Assembly: GCA_004794655.1 (NCBI GenBank)
Contig: SMMW01000614.1
Location: 1,986,501-2,050,500, forward strand
Length of the DNA stretch: 64,000 nt
Direction of reading: 5' to 3'
Source: Marisa cornuarietis
Taxonomy: Eukaryota > Mollusca > Gastropoda > Architaenioglossa > Ampullariidae
The position numbers and the translations under genes are program-made. Of this stretch, positions 11,700 to 23,593 are shown piece by piece; the first letter of the stretch is position 1, and every line of letters begins with the position of its first letter. The notes beneath the pieces were generated by a model. That model searched no databases. It was not told the origin of the DNA and saw only the letters and a program-made list of their open reading frames with translations.

Positions 11700-14320
11700 A
11701 GAGTACGTGAATACAACTGTGATTTAGGTAAGGATGAGAAAGAGAGGGAGAAATATTCCTCCCCAAATTTATCCTCTCCTTGATCATGACTACATGCTTA
11801 TATACTTTAATTATTTGATTTTGTATACAACAACATGCGATATGACTGAAAAGATTTAGAAGGGTAAAGGAGCAAGTGAATGAGGCAGAAAATTAAATGT
11901 TAATGTCTTGTCTGTTAAAATTGATCAGTGGCGTGTGTTTGAGAGAAAGAGAAGTGAGAGAGATTGCATTTAAAGATATATTATGTATATTTATATATAT
12001 CGAATATTAAAGATATAATTTTGCTATAGGCTGTACATTATATCTACAAAATCGAAAAGTTTAAATGCTATGATATACCCTAGGACTTTCCATATTTGCC
12101 AACACTTGTGTTTCATCCATTAGACTTCTGAAGACTCAGCACTTAGTAACCCAAGGGTTGTAGTCGTGCCCCACAGATTGATTATTCTGTGTACAAATCA
12201 TAGAAAACCAAGAACTGTGGCTCATACCCAGGGTGGTGTCTACGACATCCTTATCAGCAGACCTTCACTGCTTCCAGAGGTAATTCTAGGATTTCAAAAA
12301 GAGGGGCCCTGGGGCCCTCTCAATTGAAAAAAAGGGGCCCTTCAAATGAAACAAGGGGTCCCTCGAAACAAACACATTTTCACTGCTTTTTCCGATAAAT
12401 ATTTGGTATACAACAAAATACTTTATTAATCTCAAGAAACTGAAGATTAATCACATAGATATCTTTTTCTTCTATATCGATAAATTATCTTTCATCATCA
12501 TTAGTGTGATCATAGCATCCTAAATTTGCAAACCAATTAGTCTTTGTGTCCATCTCATTGGGCTATGAGCTAATGTTTAGACACTTTTCATATGTCTCAT
12601 TAGTGCAGGGGTTTAAATGTTTCTCCTCGAGGCAACTACTACGAGAAGACTTTATTAGGTTTTAATGACCGAAGCCCCCTCTCACAGCCTGCATTGTGGT
12701 ATAACATAAGGAGGCACAGCTTTCCAAGAACCAGCAAATTGGGAAATGAATCCCTGAAAAAATCCAATAACAGTTTTCCAAAGAAATTTGTTAAAATATT
12801 TAATTCTTTGTCTCCATAGGGTGTTCTGTCTTCTGTAGACAGAAAAAAGATGGGGCGCATGGAAAGAACTCAAAAATCCAGAGGCAACATCACCTGCATC
12901 TTTTGGGAACCTGTCATTAATGTTCTTGCACAGATTGTCGCAGAAGCAACACTGATAGCTTGTGTGTCCTGTGATGTTGTATCGAGTTCGCAACACGTTA
13001 TTTTTAAGTGTTATATGATACCGCCGGCATAAGTTCCGAAAAGGTCATGAGGACAGAAATAAATTAGAATTGAAAATAGTTTAAAAATTGAAATCTTTCT
13101 GAAGAATTTCAGCCTCCAAAGAGTGCCTGTGGCTGGAAGTCTGAATGTCTCTGCAGCGTCCTCGTTCGGTACCTAACACACCCGGGGTTGTAAACGCGTT
13201 ATTCTGATTGTTTTAGGCAACTTTACATCTCGAGATGATCATGCCTTCCTCCTCGTTCATTAGCCAAGGCCATTTCTTCAGCCATTCACACTGACAGGTT
13301 CTCTGGATGCGTGGTTTTTTACGTGCGGTCTGTGTCTCAATTTGTCTATTTCGTTGTCTACATTTTTAGTTCCAACAATGTGTGCGGCACACTCTGACGA
13401 ATTTCTGTTTCTTCCTGTCCGTGTTTATTTCTACTTTCCGGGATATCTTCTGTTGTCGTGAACGAAAAGTCAAACAGAGTTGACAGTCGCGTTCACTTCG
13501 CTTTCAACTCGCTTGCTTCCGCTACCCTTTGATCTCTCCCGCGAGTCCCGTCCCAAATGTTTTCGCTGTGGACGCGTACTTCCTGGCGCGAAATTTGGAG
13601 CAGGTTGCAGATGGATAACAATGACTAGTCAGTTTGAAAACTGTCCAGTCATTAGCATCGCTTCTAGTCGGTCGGTTTCAAACCAGCGCGAAGAATGACA
13701 ACAATTATTTTTAAAGTGCCTCATCGCATGTTCAAAAGTGCGCCAGCCACGGTGTTTTTGCGGGCGCGTGGTCGCGCTGACTTTCAGACTTTGCGCCCCT
13801 CAGCAAAATTTTGCGGGAATCCCGCAAGGCCGCAGCACCTTTGACTGCTTCCATGTACAGGACCTTGTGACGCTTCCGTCCTATAGCTACCTCAAGGTAA
13901 CCTACTTCCTTGTCATACCCACAGCCCCAAGCGGGCACAGTCTCGCCTGAGCTCATGACGAAACTTTGCTAATTACGTCCCTTGAGTGACGACATTTAAA
14001 CTTTGACGTAGTGTAAAGTCACTCAATCTGATGGACATTCAAGTTACCTGGGATTCTTGACCCTCCACCTGTGGGTCTCGAGTGGCGGCTATGCCCCGTG
14101 AAATCTACTTGTATCCACGGGTAGCCGCAGACCGTGACACCATATCAGCAGCGAGGCCTGACCAGAGTTACAAGTCTTATAGACCGAGAGGGAATCATTA
14201 TACCTGTGAGTGTTCCGTGCATGGTCATTAGATATATATAAATAGATATAGAGTTCCGACTCTTTTTTAACCCACCGCGATACCTGTAACACAAATGTTA
14301 GGTGAGAGTCGTGACATAAA
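11700..14320 (+). repeat. Segmental duplication, copy 1 (interrupted by a hAT-like element)
   Basis: 11700-12274 matches 30700-31294, 13852-14231 matches 31295-31674, and 14236-14320 matches about 32540-32630, all in the same orientation with a few percent difference by eye. The 12275-13843 gap is a transposon present only here. About 865 bp of copy 2 (31676-32538), which includes a GIMAP P-loop exon, is missing here between 14231 and 14236. Confidence 0.9.
12275..13843 (-). mobile_element. hAT-like DNA transposon with 8-bp target site duplication
   Basis: The element starts CAGAGGT and ends ACCTTTG, giving imperfect inverted termini (CAGAGGT / CAAAGGT). It is flanked by an exact 8-bp duplication ACTGCTTC at 12267-12274 and 13844-13851; the paralogous site near 31285 has one copy and no insert. 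The minus strand carries broken hAT transposase at about 12996-12640: CDNLCKNINDRFPKDAGDVA, then in another frame YGDKELNILTNFFGK and NAGCERGLRSLKPNK, which resemble the ZNF862/KRBA2-like hAT C-terminal segment with CERGF. A 17-base hairpin (TTGCGGGA, one base, TCCCGCAA) lies at 13811-13827. Confidence 0.85.
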
Positions 14321-14324
14321 TAGA

Positions 14325-16049
14325 TCGAAAACTGAAATATGTTTTCGTGAAATCAGTAAAAGTAATAAGTAGCAATCTTTTTTGTACTTGATACAATTTA
14401 AGCACTTCATCATCAATAATGTATAAGCTATGTACTAAAACTAATGAGCTGTACTATAAATGAAATGTAAATGATGATGTATAAATGTAAACATATTGCA
14501 ATAGATAACCTAGACAACCCAGACAGAAGAGCAAAGATCGAGTTGTTTCCCTTTACCTTGGCGCCGCGTTGACTGACTGTATTCTCGTGACACAATGTTG
14601 ACTTGGATCAAAGATTCTAAACACTATTATCTATATCTTTGCTTGGATGAGAAACAGAACGTGACATAGAGTGTATCCCCACATCCATGTGAATGTATGT
14701 AAGTGAGCGAGTGAATATCCTATGGAAACATGCTGTACAGTGAAACATTTAAAATCATTAACATAATAACATCTTCAAATAGGTTTCCCCCTTAGTAAAT
14801 GTTTCTGGATATTATCAAACGTGCTTTTTTGTCACTGAATTCTTTTCGATAGCGATATGCTCGTGTGTCTTTAGTTCACCTTTTTGTGGGTTCAAAAAAT
14901 GTTCGATATAAATGTTAGAAGTTGGTAATATTTTTTTGGACCTTTTTCTTGTCATTTGACTTTTGTTTTGTTCTTTATTTTTTGTGGACTCGTAAACTTT
15001 TGCGTTATGCCGAGTCTAGTAAGGTACCGGATGAACCCCATAAAGCCAGCACATCGCTGCTTGATCGGAAGTGGAATGAAATGGAGAGTATGTACCGGTT
15101 TTATGGGGTTCACCCTGCACTTTCTTTTCATCATTTTTTTCTTTTAGTAACTCACACAACGACATACAAACATGTAGCTACTCCTCCTTTAACCAGACCA
15201 AAAATCGTTCACTTGTCCTTGTGTTTACTCACACACTTTCATTCACTGTTTACTCCCAGACCTTGAACCTAAGGGTCAAAGTTGAAAATATATGACGAAG
15301 GTGACAGAAGGTGCCAGGGAAGAGATAATACAGGTTTAGCATATACTCGGTTAGTATAGGCTATAGAAAATATTTTCTCGATATTATCGGCATATATTAA
15401 ACACAAGTGAGATACCATTAATTTCCTGCTCCTTCTAGTGTGCTCAGCATTTTCGCATTTTTTATCTTACCGTGATATGATTTATTATGCTGACTGAGCG
15501 TTAAGTACCAACAAACAAACAACACCGTATGGTATCTTCTAAACATATAAATATAAACAATTATACATTACACATAACACGAGTTTTTACTATATTATAT
15601 TGAGAATGAAGAAATAAACGAAGAAGCAAATAACCAAAACAATACATTTCAACTGCTTTCTTATCTCTTACCTGCCTATTTTATCTCTAACCATTTGCAG
15701 TACTTAATCAAAATAAGTCACTCACAATATAAGTATGCTTTGCAGCGTACTCTATCAACATGTCAGCCGACTGACTAACAAAAACCTGCCACTGCTGTTA
15801 TTCCTTTAGGGTGAACTGATTAGCACTTGTTCCGTCTTTGCAACTGTTTCACTAAATTCTAACATTTTCACAAGAAAATCAAGATCTTCAGCAAACGATT
15901 GTGCGATCATTTTTGCTTCTTATGTCTCTTGACCTGCCTGCGTATACGCAGTCTTAATAAAAGTGACTAAGAAATTATAATGTGGTAAAAGATAAGGTGT
16001 CTTAGAGCCTAATGGCCAAAGGGACAATGAAGTAAAAGGTTTATCGTGG
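14325..16049. other. no gene recognised; contains a short inverted repeat
   Basis: An inverted repeat pairs 15032-15047 with 15097-15112 (15 of 16 matched, 49-base loop). It makes both strands appear to encode NPIKP / GFMGF, an artefact of symmetry. Nothing else is supported. Confidence 0.5.
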
Positions 16050-16395
16050 CTAGAGCAGGACATTCAGATGGAGAAGCCTGAACCTCTCCTTTAGCTGGCA
16101 CTCATTCTCCAGGAGTGTCTTGAAGTCTAAGTCTTGCTTGAGCCTGTCCCCAAATGTGAAGGCCACCACGAAGTGTTTACAGAAGTCAGGTCCCCAGAGC
16201 TCTTTGATTTGTTTGTAGATGGTTTATTCCTCAGCGGTATACCGAACATCACAGCGAATGACCACCACCACCCCTGTGTTGGTAGAACCTTACCACTGGG
16301 TGACTTCATGTTCAGCAGTAGATTTATCCATATCACAATTAACAGGATCTGGTGGGTCAAACAACTGCACAGCGATATTCAGCAAAGGTATTCTT
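16050..16395 (-). pseudogene. GIMAP/AIG1-type GTPase pseudogene (G3 to G4 region)
   Basis: The minus strand reads continuously in one frame: VQLFDPPDPVN (G3 region), EVTQW, stop at 16292-16290, GSTNTGVVVVIRCDVRYTAEE, stop at 16226-16224, then TIYKQIKELWGPDF, KHFVVAFTFGDRL (G4) and QLKERFRLL, ending at a stop at 16052-16050. VVAFTFGDRL is identical over ten residues to the GIMAP gene at 32279-33860. Both internal stops are TAA, and there is no frameshift, so decay looks recent. No P-loop exon was found upstream on this strand. Confidence 0.8.
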
Positions 16396-16689
16396 AAGCG
16401 AACTGGGATTTAGTATACATTGCTCATGTATAAAGTAACAAAAACAAACTTAAAAAATCCATATGAAAGTAAAAGTCAAAACAAGTATAATTAATGACTT
16501 ATTATAAGAATACAAACTACTTCATTATTCTTTTGTAATGTTTGCAAATCTGTTTTTGTCACACATTATTTTATGAAATACCTACGAAGTGGTGCAAGAT
16601 ACTATCTTTAGACTAGACATTGCATTGACACACCTTGACCTCGCTAAAGCCCACAGGTCAAGAAAATAGAAAATCATTTATTTGCATAA

Positions 16690-17298
<609 letters not shown>

Positions 17299-17299
17299 T

Positions 17300-18840
17300 G
17301 CTTCGCTGTGCAGGAGAGAAAAATGCTGTAGGTGTAAATAATGGCCGCCCCGAGTACCGTTTTGTTCGATATTTAGGTTATTAGGCCATCACGACCTTCC
17401 AAACTTGCAACGGGTTCTTTTCTTCCGCCAGAGGGTGAAAGTCAAAATAGCCTTAATTCACGTCAATAAACATAAATGGTTAAAAGTTTGTAAGTCGACA
17501 TGATTTAATCCAAGAAGTCTACCTAGCATTCGTGTAAAAAACACGATTAACATTTCATTTATAAAAAATATTGTTCGGTACAATAAAGGGCAATGAGAAA
17601 CAAGACTTCCTGGCAGCTCATACTGTTTGTACGTAATAGTAAACCGATTCTAGCTCATAGAAACAATTTAAATTTAAAACAAAGCGATCGGGATATCACT
17701 GCTCAGCTCAACGAGCCCACCATGGCTCAACGCCTAATACAAAGCCACACCCATGGGCATAGCAGCAGGCTCCATGTGGATGCAAGATCAAGTACAGAAG
17801 AGTGTGAGAAAAAGAGTTTTAATTGAAAGTGCCTGTTCTTAGATGAAGGGTCACCAACTGTTTTAACACTAAGAGCTACTTCAAGGTTACTGAGTAATAC
17901 GAGGAACTATTTGTTTTCTAGAACCTTCCTGAGTAACATACTCGATAGTATAGACAGGCCAGGTATCAACATGTTCCGCGGATGACACACATGTCCATGC
18001 AGGCGACCAGGTCATCGCGGGCAACGTGTTAGCCTCCCCTGCTTTAGATATATTAACCTCCCCTTACCGCGTCATCAATAGAGCTGGGAAACTCTGCTAC
18101 TCGCTCTCTATCTCTCTGATTACTTACAGTCCTCACCACATGCTCTGTCCTGCTTCCTTCTTGCTCTTCCTCTCTCTTTCTATTGGTCGCTTTCGCTAAC
18201 TTAGAGCTTCTCTTCTATTCAGGTATTCCCCTTTATATTTAGCCAACCCTGCGTGCATTCTTATTAGCATAAGCTATTCACTACCTTCGTGTATTTGCTT
18301 TATGCAATAGAACACAGCCTTCAAAGCCGAGACTAACTGCTTGCAAAGAAAGTCTAGGAGCTGGTAGTTAGATGTATAAACGCGTAGGACGAAGATCATA
18401 CAATCTTACAAGTTTTACAAAGTTAATGTTTGTACTGAATACAAAATTTAAGAACCAGCATTTTAAGGACTATACGTTTGGACTAGTATCATAATATCGC
18501 TTTTTTCTAGGCCCTTTTCCCCGCTGTGCTAGTGATTTTCTCAGGGGCACCAACCTTAGATTGATACTGGTGTTCAAAACTTGTAATATTACTGCAGATT
18601 TAAAAAAGGCATTCCCGAATCAAGTTGGTCTATCTGTTCAGTTTGATTTGGTTTGCCACGCTTTAAACAAATTTTCTCAAACATGGTCGCTTGGTAAGAT
18701 CCCTGTCAAACGAACCATCAGCGGTCCTGTTCTTGCACTTTCTAGTACACTGAGAGTCACTTTCATGCCGTTGACCTATGCCACATTTCTCTGGAAACCG
18801 ACATTCCTATGGTAGGTAAGCTCTTTCCAAGTCTTCCAAT
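17300..18840. other. no gene recognised
   Basis: Short ORFs only. A repeat of the 17090 sequence is at about 18048-18110. Confidence 0.5.
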
Positions 18841-18844
18841 GACC

Positions 18845-18955
18845 CCTAGCTGGGCCCACTGGGGTAAATGAGCTGCGCTACACGGGTATCGAAACGCCGC
18901 ACGTCTCTATTTGAACGGCTGCACTCTAACCGCTCGGCTATCCCAACGGAATATG
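18845..18955 (-). mobile_element. tRNA-derived SINE head
   Basis: The minus strand reads GGGATAGCCGAGCGGTTAGAG (A box, tRNA-Ser/Leu-like), then GTTTCGATACCCG (B box). Spacing and degenerate arms suggest a SINE rather than a working tRNA gene. Confidence 0.6.
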
Positions 18956-19189
18956 TTTTAACCCTGTGTACCTCTCTTGTTCATTTTACAATGACACATT
19001 TTTTTCACTACAAACTTTTATGAAATGAAAGAGGTTAAGGATCAAACAATTGATCGTGCCGGAAAAATTTACTTATACTTATTCAAAGGGAAATGCTCAC
19101 TTTTGTTTGTTTCAATTTCTTTGAGCAAGTGATTCAGTGCTCTTATCGCATGCATATATATATATATATTCAGCATTCCCCACAGCCTA

Positions 19190-19194
<5 letters not shown>

Positions 19195-19242
<48 letters not shown>
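19195..19242 (+). repeat. (AC)n microsatellite
   Basis: About 23 AC repeats. Confidence 0.95.
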
Positions 19243-19246
<4 letters not shown>

Positions 19247-19397
19247 TCATATTATCAGTGCATAAAGATTAACATGTACACTAAGTCTCAGTGTGTGTCT
19301 TTGTATGATCAGCCAAGGTCCCGAGGAGGTTTGTTTGAGTGCTGACAATGTGAACATCAGGAACGAAATCACTGATTACAAACTGACTGTGCAATAA

Positions 19398-19607
19398 GTG
19401 AAACAGAGCGTCACTCCCTTCGATTTCTGGTTTACAAGCAAGGGCCACTTACCTACATTGTTTGCTTTAGCTGTATGGTACCTGTCAGTTCCAACAAACT
19501 CTGTTCATGCTGAGCGAAGCGTTAGTCGGTATATGACAGTAAACAGACCACAACGTCAATCATTTACCGACGCAAACCTAACAATGAATGTTAATTTATG
19601 CATTTAA
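19398..19607 (+). pseudogene. hAT transposase C-terminal dimerisation domain fragment
   Basis: The frame reads FDFWFTSKGHLPTLFALAVWYL, SVPTNSVHAERSVSRYMTV, RQSFTDANLTMNV, a good fit to the hAT dimerisation domain (FW...P.L..LA...L.VP..S...ER.FS). It ends at a natural stop at 19605-19607. Upstream frames are broken. Only the last 65 or so residues remain. Confidence 0.75.
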
Positions 19608-20728
19608 TACGAAACAGTAATGAACTTCCATCGACTTTGTAGCCTAAAAGTAAGGTTAGGTTCTCAAATGGAGCACATGTGTTTTACCGTGTTTTTTATA
19701 AACAAAATCAGTTCACCGTGTTTCTAGCTTTTTTATCGTTATTTTCCGGTGGACAAAATCATGCATACGTCAATAAAAACATTCATGTATGCATGCTTAC
19801 AGCTATATTTTTGTATCCATCAATCTCACACGACGATAAAATGTTAGTTTGATGACGAACTGAAACATTTGTTTGTTGTGCCTGCACATTAGAAGTTTGG
19901 TCCTATTGCACGGTTGTATACTGTCCTTCGCTGTGTGAGAGTCTCTCTTTCCTTCAACTTCCTTTCTTTTTGCCTCAGTGCCTGGTTGTCGTTAGACTTT
20001 ATCCTGTATCTGTTGCGATTTGCAGGCACATACTTTCATTTTCTGTAGACAGCTTATATGTCGTCCTTGAAGCTATCTTTGAATCGCGATGGTGTCCTAA
20101 TCACTCGCATTCACTTTATTACTGTAGTGTCCAAATAGCTAATTAAACATGAAAGACAAGAGCAACAGTCTGAGCACGGACCTTCATTACTGGATAAGCG
20201 ACTCATGTTCATGTCCGGTGTAAGTCTCGGCTTTCCTTTAGACAGGCCTCGTGTTTCCGGTTCTTTGTTTGCATACCTTAAATAAATTCTTAAAGTAGAT
20301 GTTTTGTTTTCGTAACAGAACAATCTATACAATTGTTTCCAAATAATCAAAAACCATGTCTTTTTATTGTTAGTGGTAAAACAAGTCAATAGCATCTGTT
20401 GTGACGATTCTTTTATTTTATAAAATTGTCGAAAAATTTTAATGCGTTTTCTATAAACAAACAGAATACATTTTACAGAAAATACTGCTTATTTTGCAAT
20501 TAATCTTCTTTAACAAGATTCTGATGACAGAAAAACTTAATTAGAGAAAGTATGATTGTGTTTCTGTGGGCGCTGGTGTGTTAAATTCAGGTCACTCGCT
20601 AGGTTTGTTCCATGTCACCAGTCTTGCGCCAGCATAATGGCGTATTTTCTGGAAACCGGGTTATGCGGGACCTTTTTACTAAGGTTTCTATTTTAATACC
20701 AGGAAGCTTCTCTGTAATTCCAGCGCTT

Positions 20729-20788
<60 letters not shown>

Positions 20789-21480
20789 CAAAATTAAATA
20801 AGGAAAAAATATAAACACGGTCCTTTATCTTCTCTCTCTGAACAGAAAATCTAATGGGGCGTGGAGTTAGTGTCAATCGTTCACACTGCCACAGCCTACC
20901 TCTACGTTTACTGAAAAAATCAGTGTCCGTACATATAGACGACGAATTGTTCGGAATGGTTGTGATTTTGTGTAAGAGTAGCAGTGTGGGCGCCTCTTCA
21001 TAACGGTAAGGATTTATTTTTACTTGTTACTTATATCTTATCACACGTTCGTAATGAGTGTTCATCTTGCGTTGTTCATTTCGAATAATTTCTAATAAAT
21101 ATTGCAATACTATGCTCTCACTTTATCCATCAATATTTATAACTGATAGGAAATTTAAAATGGAATTTTTTTTTTTAATTTCTTTGCTTAGTTGTTGTCA
21201 ACCACTCCAGAAGGAGCAATTTCCCCATGGAGCTTGCCCCAAAGCTAAGCATTTTCATATGTCACTGCGCTCTCGTGCGTTAACCGTTTGTGTCCTTACT
21301 TGTACGATAAATGCAGCAAACCTTGAAACTTGTCCACTGAAGGGAATTCTATGCATTCGCGAACTCTACCGGAGAGATTGTTGTGTAATGCATCTTAAAA
21401 TTGCTGAATACCAAAGATCATCCAGCTTGGAATTCCCAATCCCATTCGATCTCGTCAAACTGTTTGTAAGAGCAGCAGTT
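19608..21480. other. upstream region of GIMAP gene, no gene recognised
   Basis: Contains a (CA)n tract at 20731-20785 and, at about 21185-21270, a fragment similar to the short hAT-like element at 25412-25559 (shared CATGGAGCTTGCCCC). The 142-codon ORF at 21058-21486 has no recognisable domain. Confidence 0.5.
20731..20785 (+). repeat. (CA)n microsatellite
   Basis: About 27 CA repeats. Confidence 0.95.
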
Positions 21481-21483
21481 TGT

Positions 21484-21508
21484 TGACGTCACAGAGTCGT
21501 CACGTGAC
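21484..21508. promoter_or_regulatory. CRE-like palindrome next to an E-box palindrome
   Basis: TGACGTCA at 21484-21491 is a perfect CRE-type site, and GTCACGTGAC at 21499-21508 contains a CACGTG E-box. They lie about 150-175 bp upstream of the GIMAP ATG at 21658, where a promoter is plausible. Function is inferred. Confidence 0.4.
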
Positions 21509-21657
21509 GTCTCACGTTGCTAGGTGTGCCAATAACCATTCTATCAGCACTCATAGCGGCCTGGTGTCAATGTCTGCATGGGTGTGTTCAAGTAAATGTG
21601 CGTGCTTTAAGTAGTTTATTTGTACCTTGTTATACTTATTTCTCGTTGAGCCTAGGA

Positions 21658-23508
21658 ATGGAGGAGATTCGAGTGGTACTTCTGGGGAAAACAGGAAGTG
21701 GAAAGAGTTCTTTTGGAAATACTCTTTTAGGTGAAGAGGTGTTTGATACTGCACGTGGGCTGAATTCTGGTACAGAGAAATGTAACTGGGTTCAAAAGAG
21801 ATTGAATGGGATAAAGCTAAGCGTAAGTACCGTGTAATCAACACAAACGATTTAGACTTTTCTTAAGCTTTTATGTAAAAGACAGAAAAATGTGTGTAAA
21901 ACAAACTTCGTTACAGATGTACACCTCTTTAACTAAAAAGCGTCCTGGTCTGAAGCTGAAACGATCTCAAAGCAACAAACATTCTTTTAAATCTGCTGAA
22001 TTCTAGTTGTTGTCTTGTATCATCAAAAAATATGACAAGCTTTATATTTTGCCTGAAACAACGGTTATCCGCATAAGCTATGGTAAACATTAAATTTCTC
22101 GGGAAAAGATTTTTGTGATAGTGGTATCCATCTCTTGTTCTTTGCTGCCTTAGATTCCCCATCCCTTTGTGGGGTGATCTACCCATTCCCAATAGCTAGT
22201 GGTAAAAAGTTCGCTGCGCCACAGGAGTTTGACACTTGTACTGTAACCCCTCAGCCATCAGCCCCGATAACATCAAAATACTTTTGAATGTTGCACAGCT
22301 TTCAGATGGCGAGTAGGTGGAGGAGAATCTAAACGTAAATAAAATGTCAAAACAAAGAGTCAATGGCATTAACAAATCTGAATGGTAAGACTGCTCTAGT
22401 TTTTTTGTTGCTGTTTCTTTTATGTAAAAGGTTACAGACACACCCGGACTATGTGACACCCACCGCACAGAGGAGGAAGTTCTTCTGGAAGTCGGCAAGA
22501 GTATTTCTGTGGCCTGCCCAGGGCCTCATGTTGTCATCATTGTCATTCCTTGTAACCGTCGCTTCACTCAGGTCAATCATAACGCGATGAAGCCAGTAAT
22601 CTCTTAAAATACAATCATTAATGTATTAAGAAAGTAAACATAAACATCCCAATTACAAAAATAGAAATCATTAAGAAGCAACAGGGTTAATATCTTTAAA
22701 GACTTTGTTTTTTTAAACAGTTCTCATCCATTGTGACAGTATCATCATGCTCTAACTGAATATTAAACAACCACAAAATTAGTAGTTTATTATTAATAAA
22801 TAGTGTTAATTATAAAATTTAGTACTATATAGTCTTTATTAAGCTACGTGTGGTATTCTACAAAATAGGTTTATTAATTGAAACTATTGCAAAGGTAACC
22901 GGTCGGTTCGACTAAGTCGTTTCGTCTAACAGTCGAGTCGTTTATAGGACGCATGAAATGCTATAGGACGCGTGCTGCTTCATGACAACCTGCCTCCTCG
23001 CAACTCTCACTTCAACTTTCGTTATAATGTGCATCGGGGAGGGGGGTTGTCTTATGTTGTACCCCCCTTACGTATGGTTGCACCCCTGAACGACGCTGCG
23101 CGGGTTTCCCTTAATTTGTTCATTCTGCAGGGAAGTTTATTTGTATGAGTTATCTTGACATTGTTTTTGGCATTGTTCGCCCATTCTTCTTCTCTCTTAC
23201 AATTTTCTTCCATCTTCAATAAACGCGTGTTTTTTTACTGTTCCCACGTGTGCGCGTCAATTTTTAAACTTAGGGACGGTTGGAAGCGTCGCCAGAATCA
23301 GGCGTTTGAGTGCTTATTGAGTCTGTTTGACAATTAGCACTATTTACATGATAGATTTAAATCGTTTATTAACATTCAAATCACTTCAATTTTTTTCCAT
23401 TTCATGCGTCCTATAGCGTTTCATGCATCCTATAGATGACTCGACCGTTAGACGAAACGACGTAGTCGAACTGACCCTAGTCGAAACGACCGGGAACCAT
23501 TACAAAAG

Positions 23509-23593
<85 letters not shown>

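Noticed and set aside
14922..15266. Overlapping ORFs on both strands with the matching peptide NPIKP / GFMGF
   Set aside because: The similarity comes from a short inverted DNA repeat, not from two genes.
16134..16413. Plus-strand ORFs over the GIMAP pseudogene
   Set aside because: Shadows of the minus-strand GIMAP-like frame, with no family match.
18845..18955. Possible tRNA-Ser/Leu gene on the minus strand
   Set aside because: A and B boxes are present but the arms do not pair cleanly; a SINE head is the better fit.
21058..21486. 142-codon ORF upstream of a GIMAP gene
   Set aside because: No domain, no splice logic, and it includes part of a hAT-like MITE sequence.
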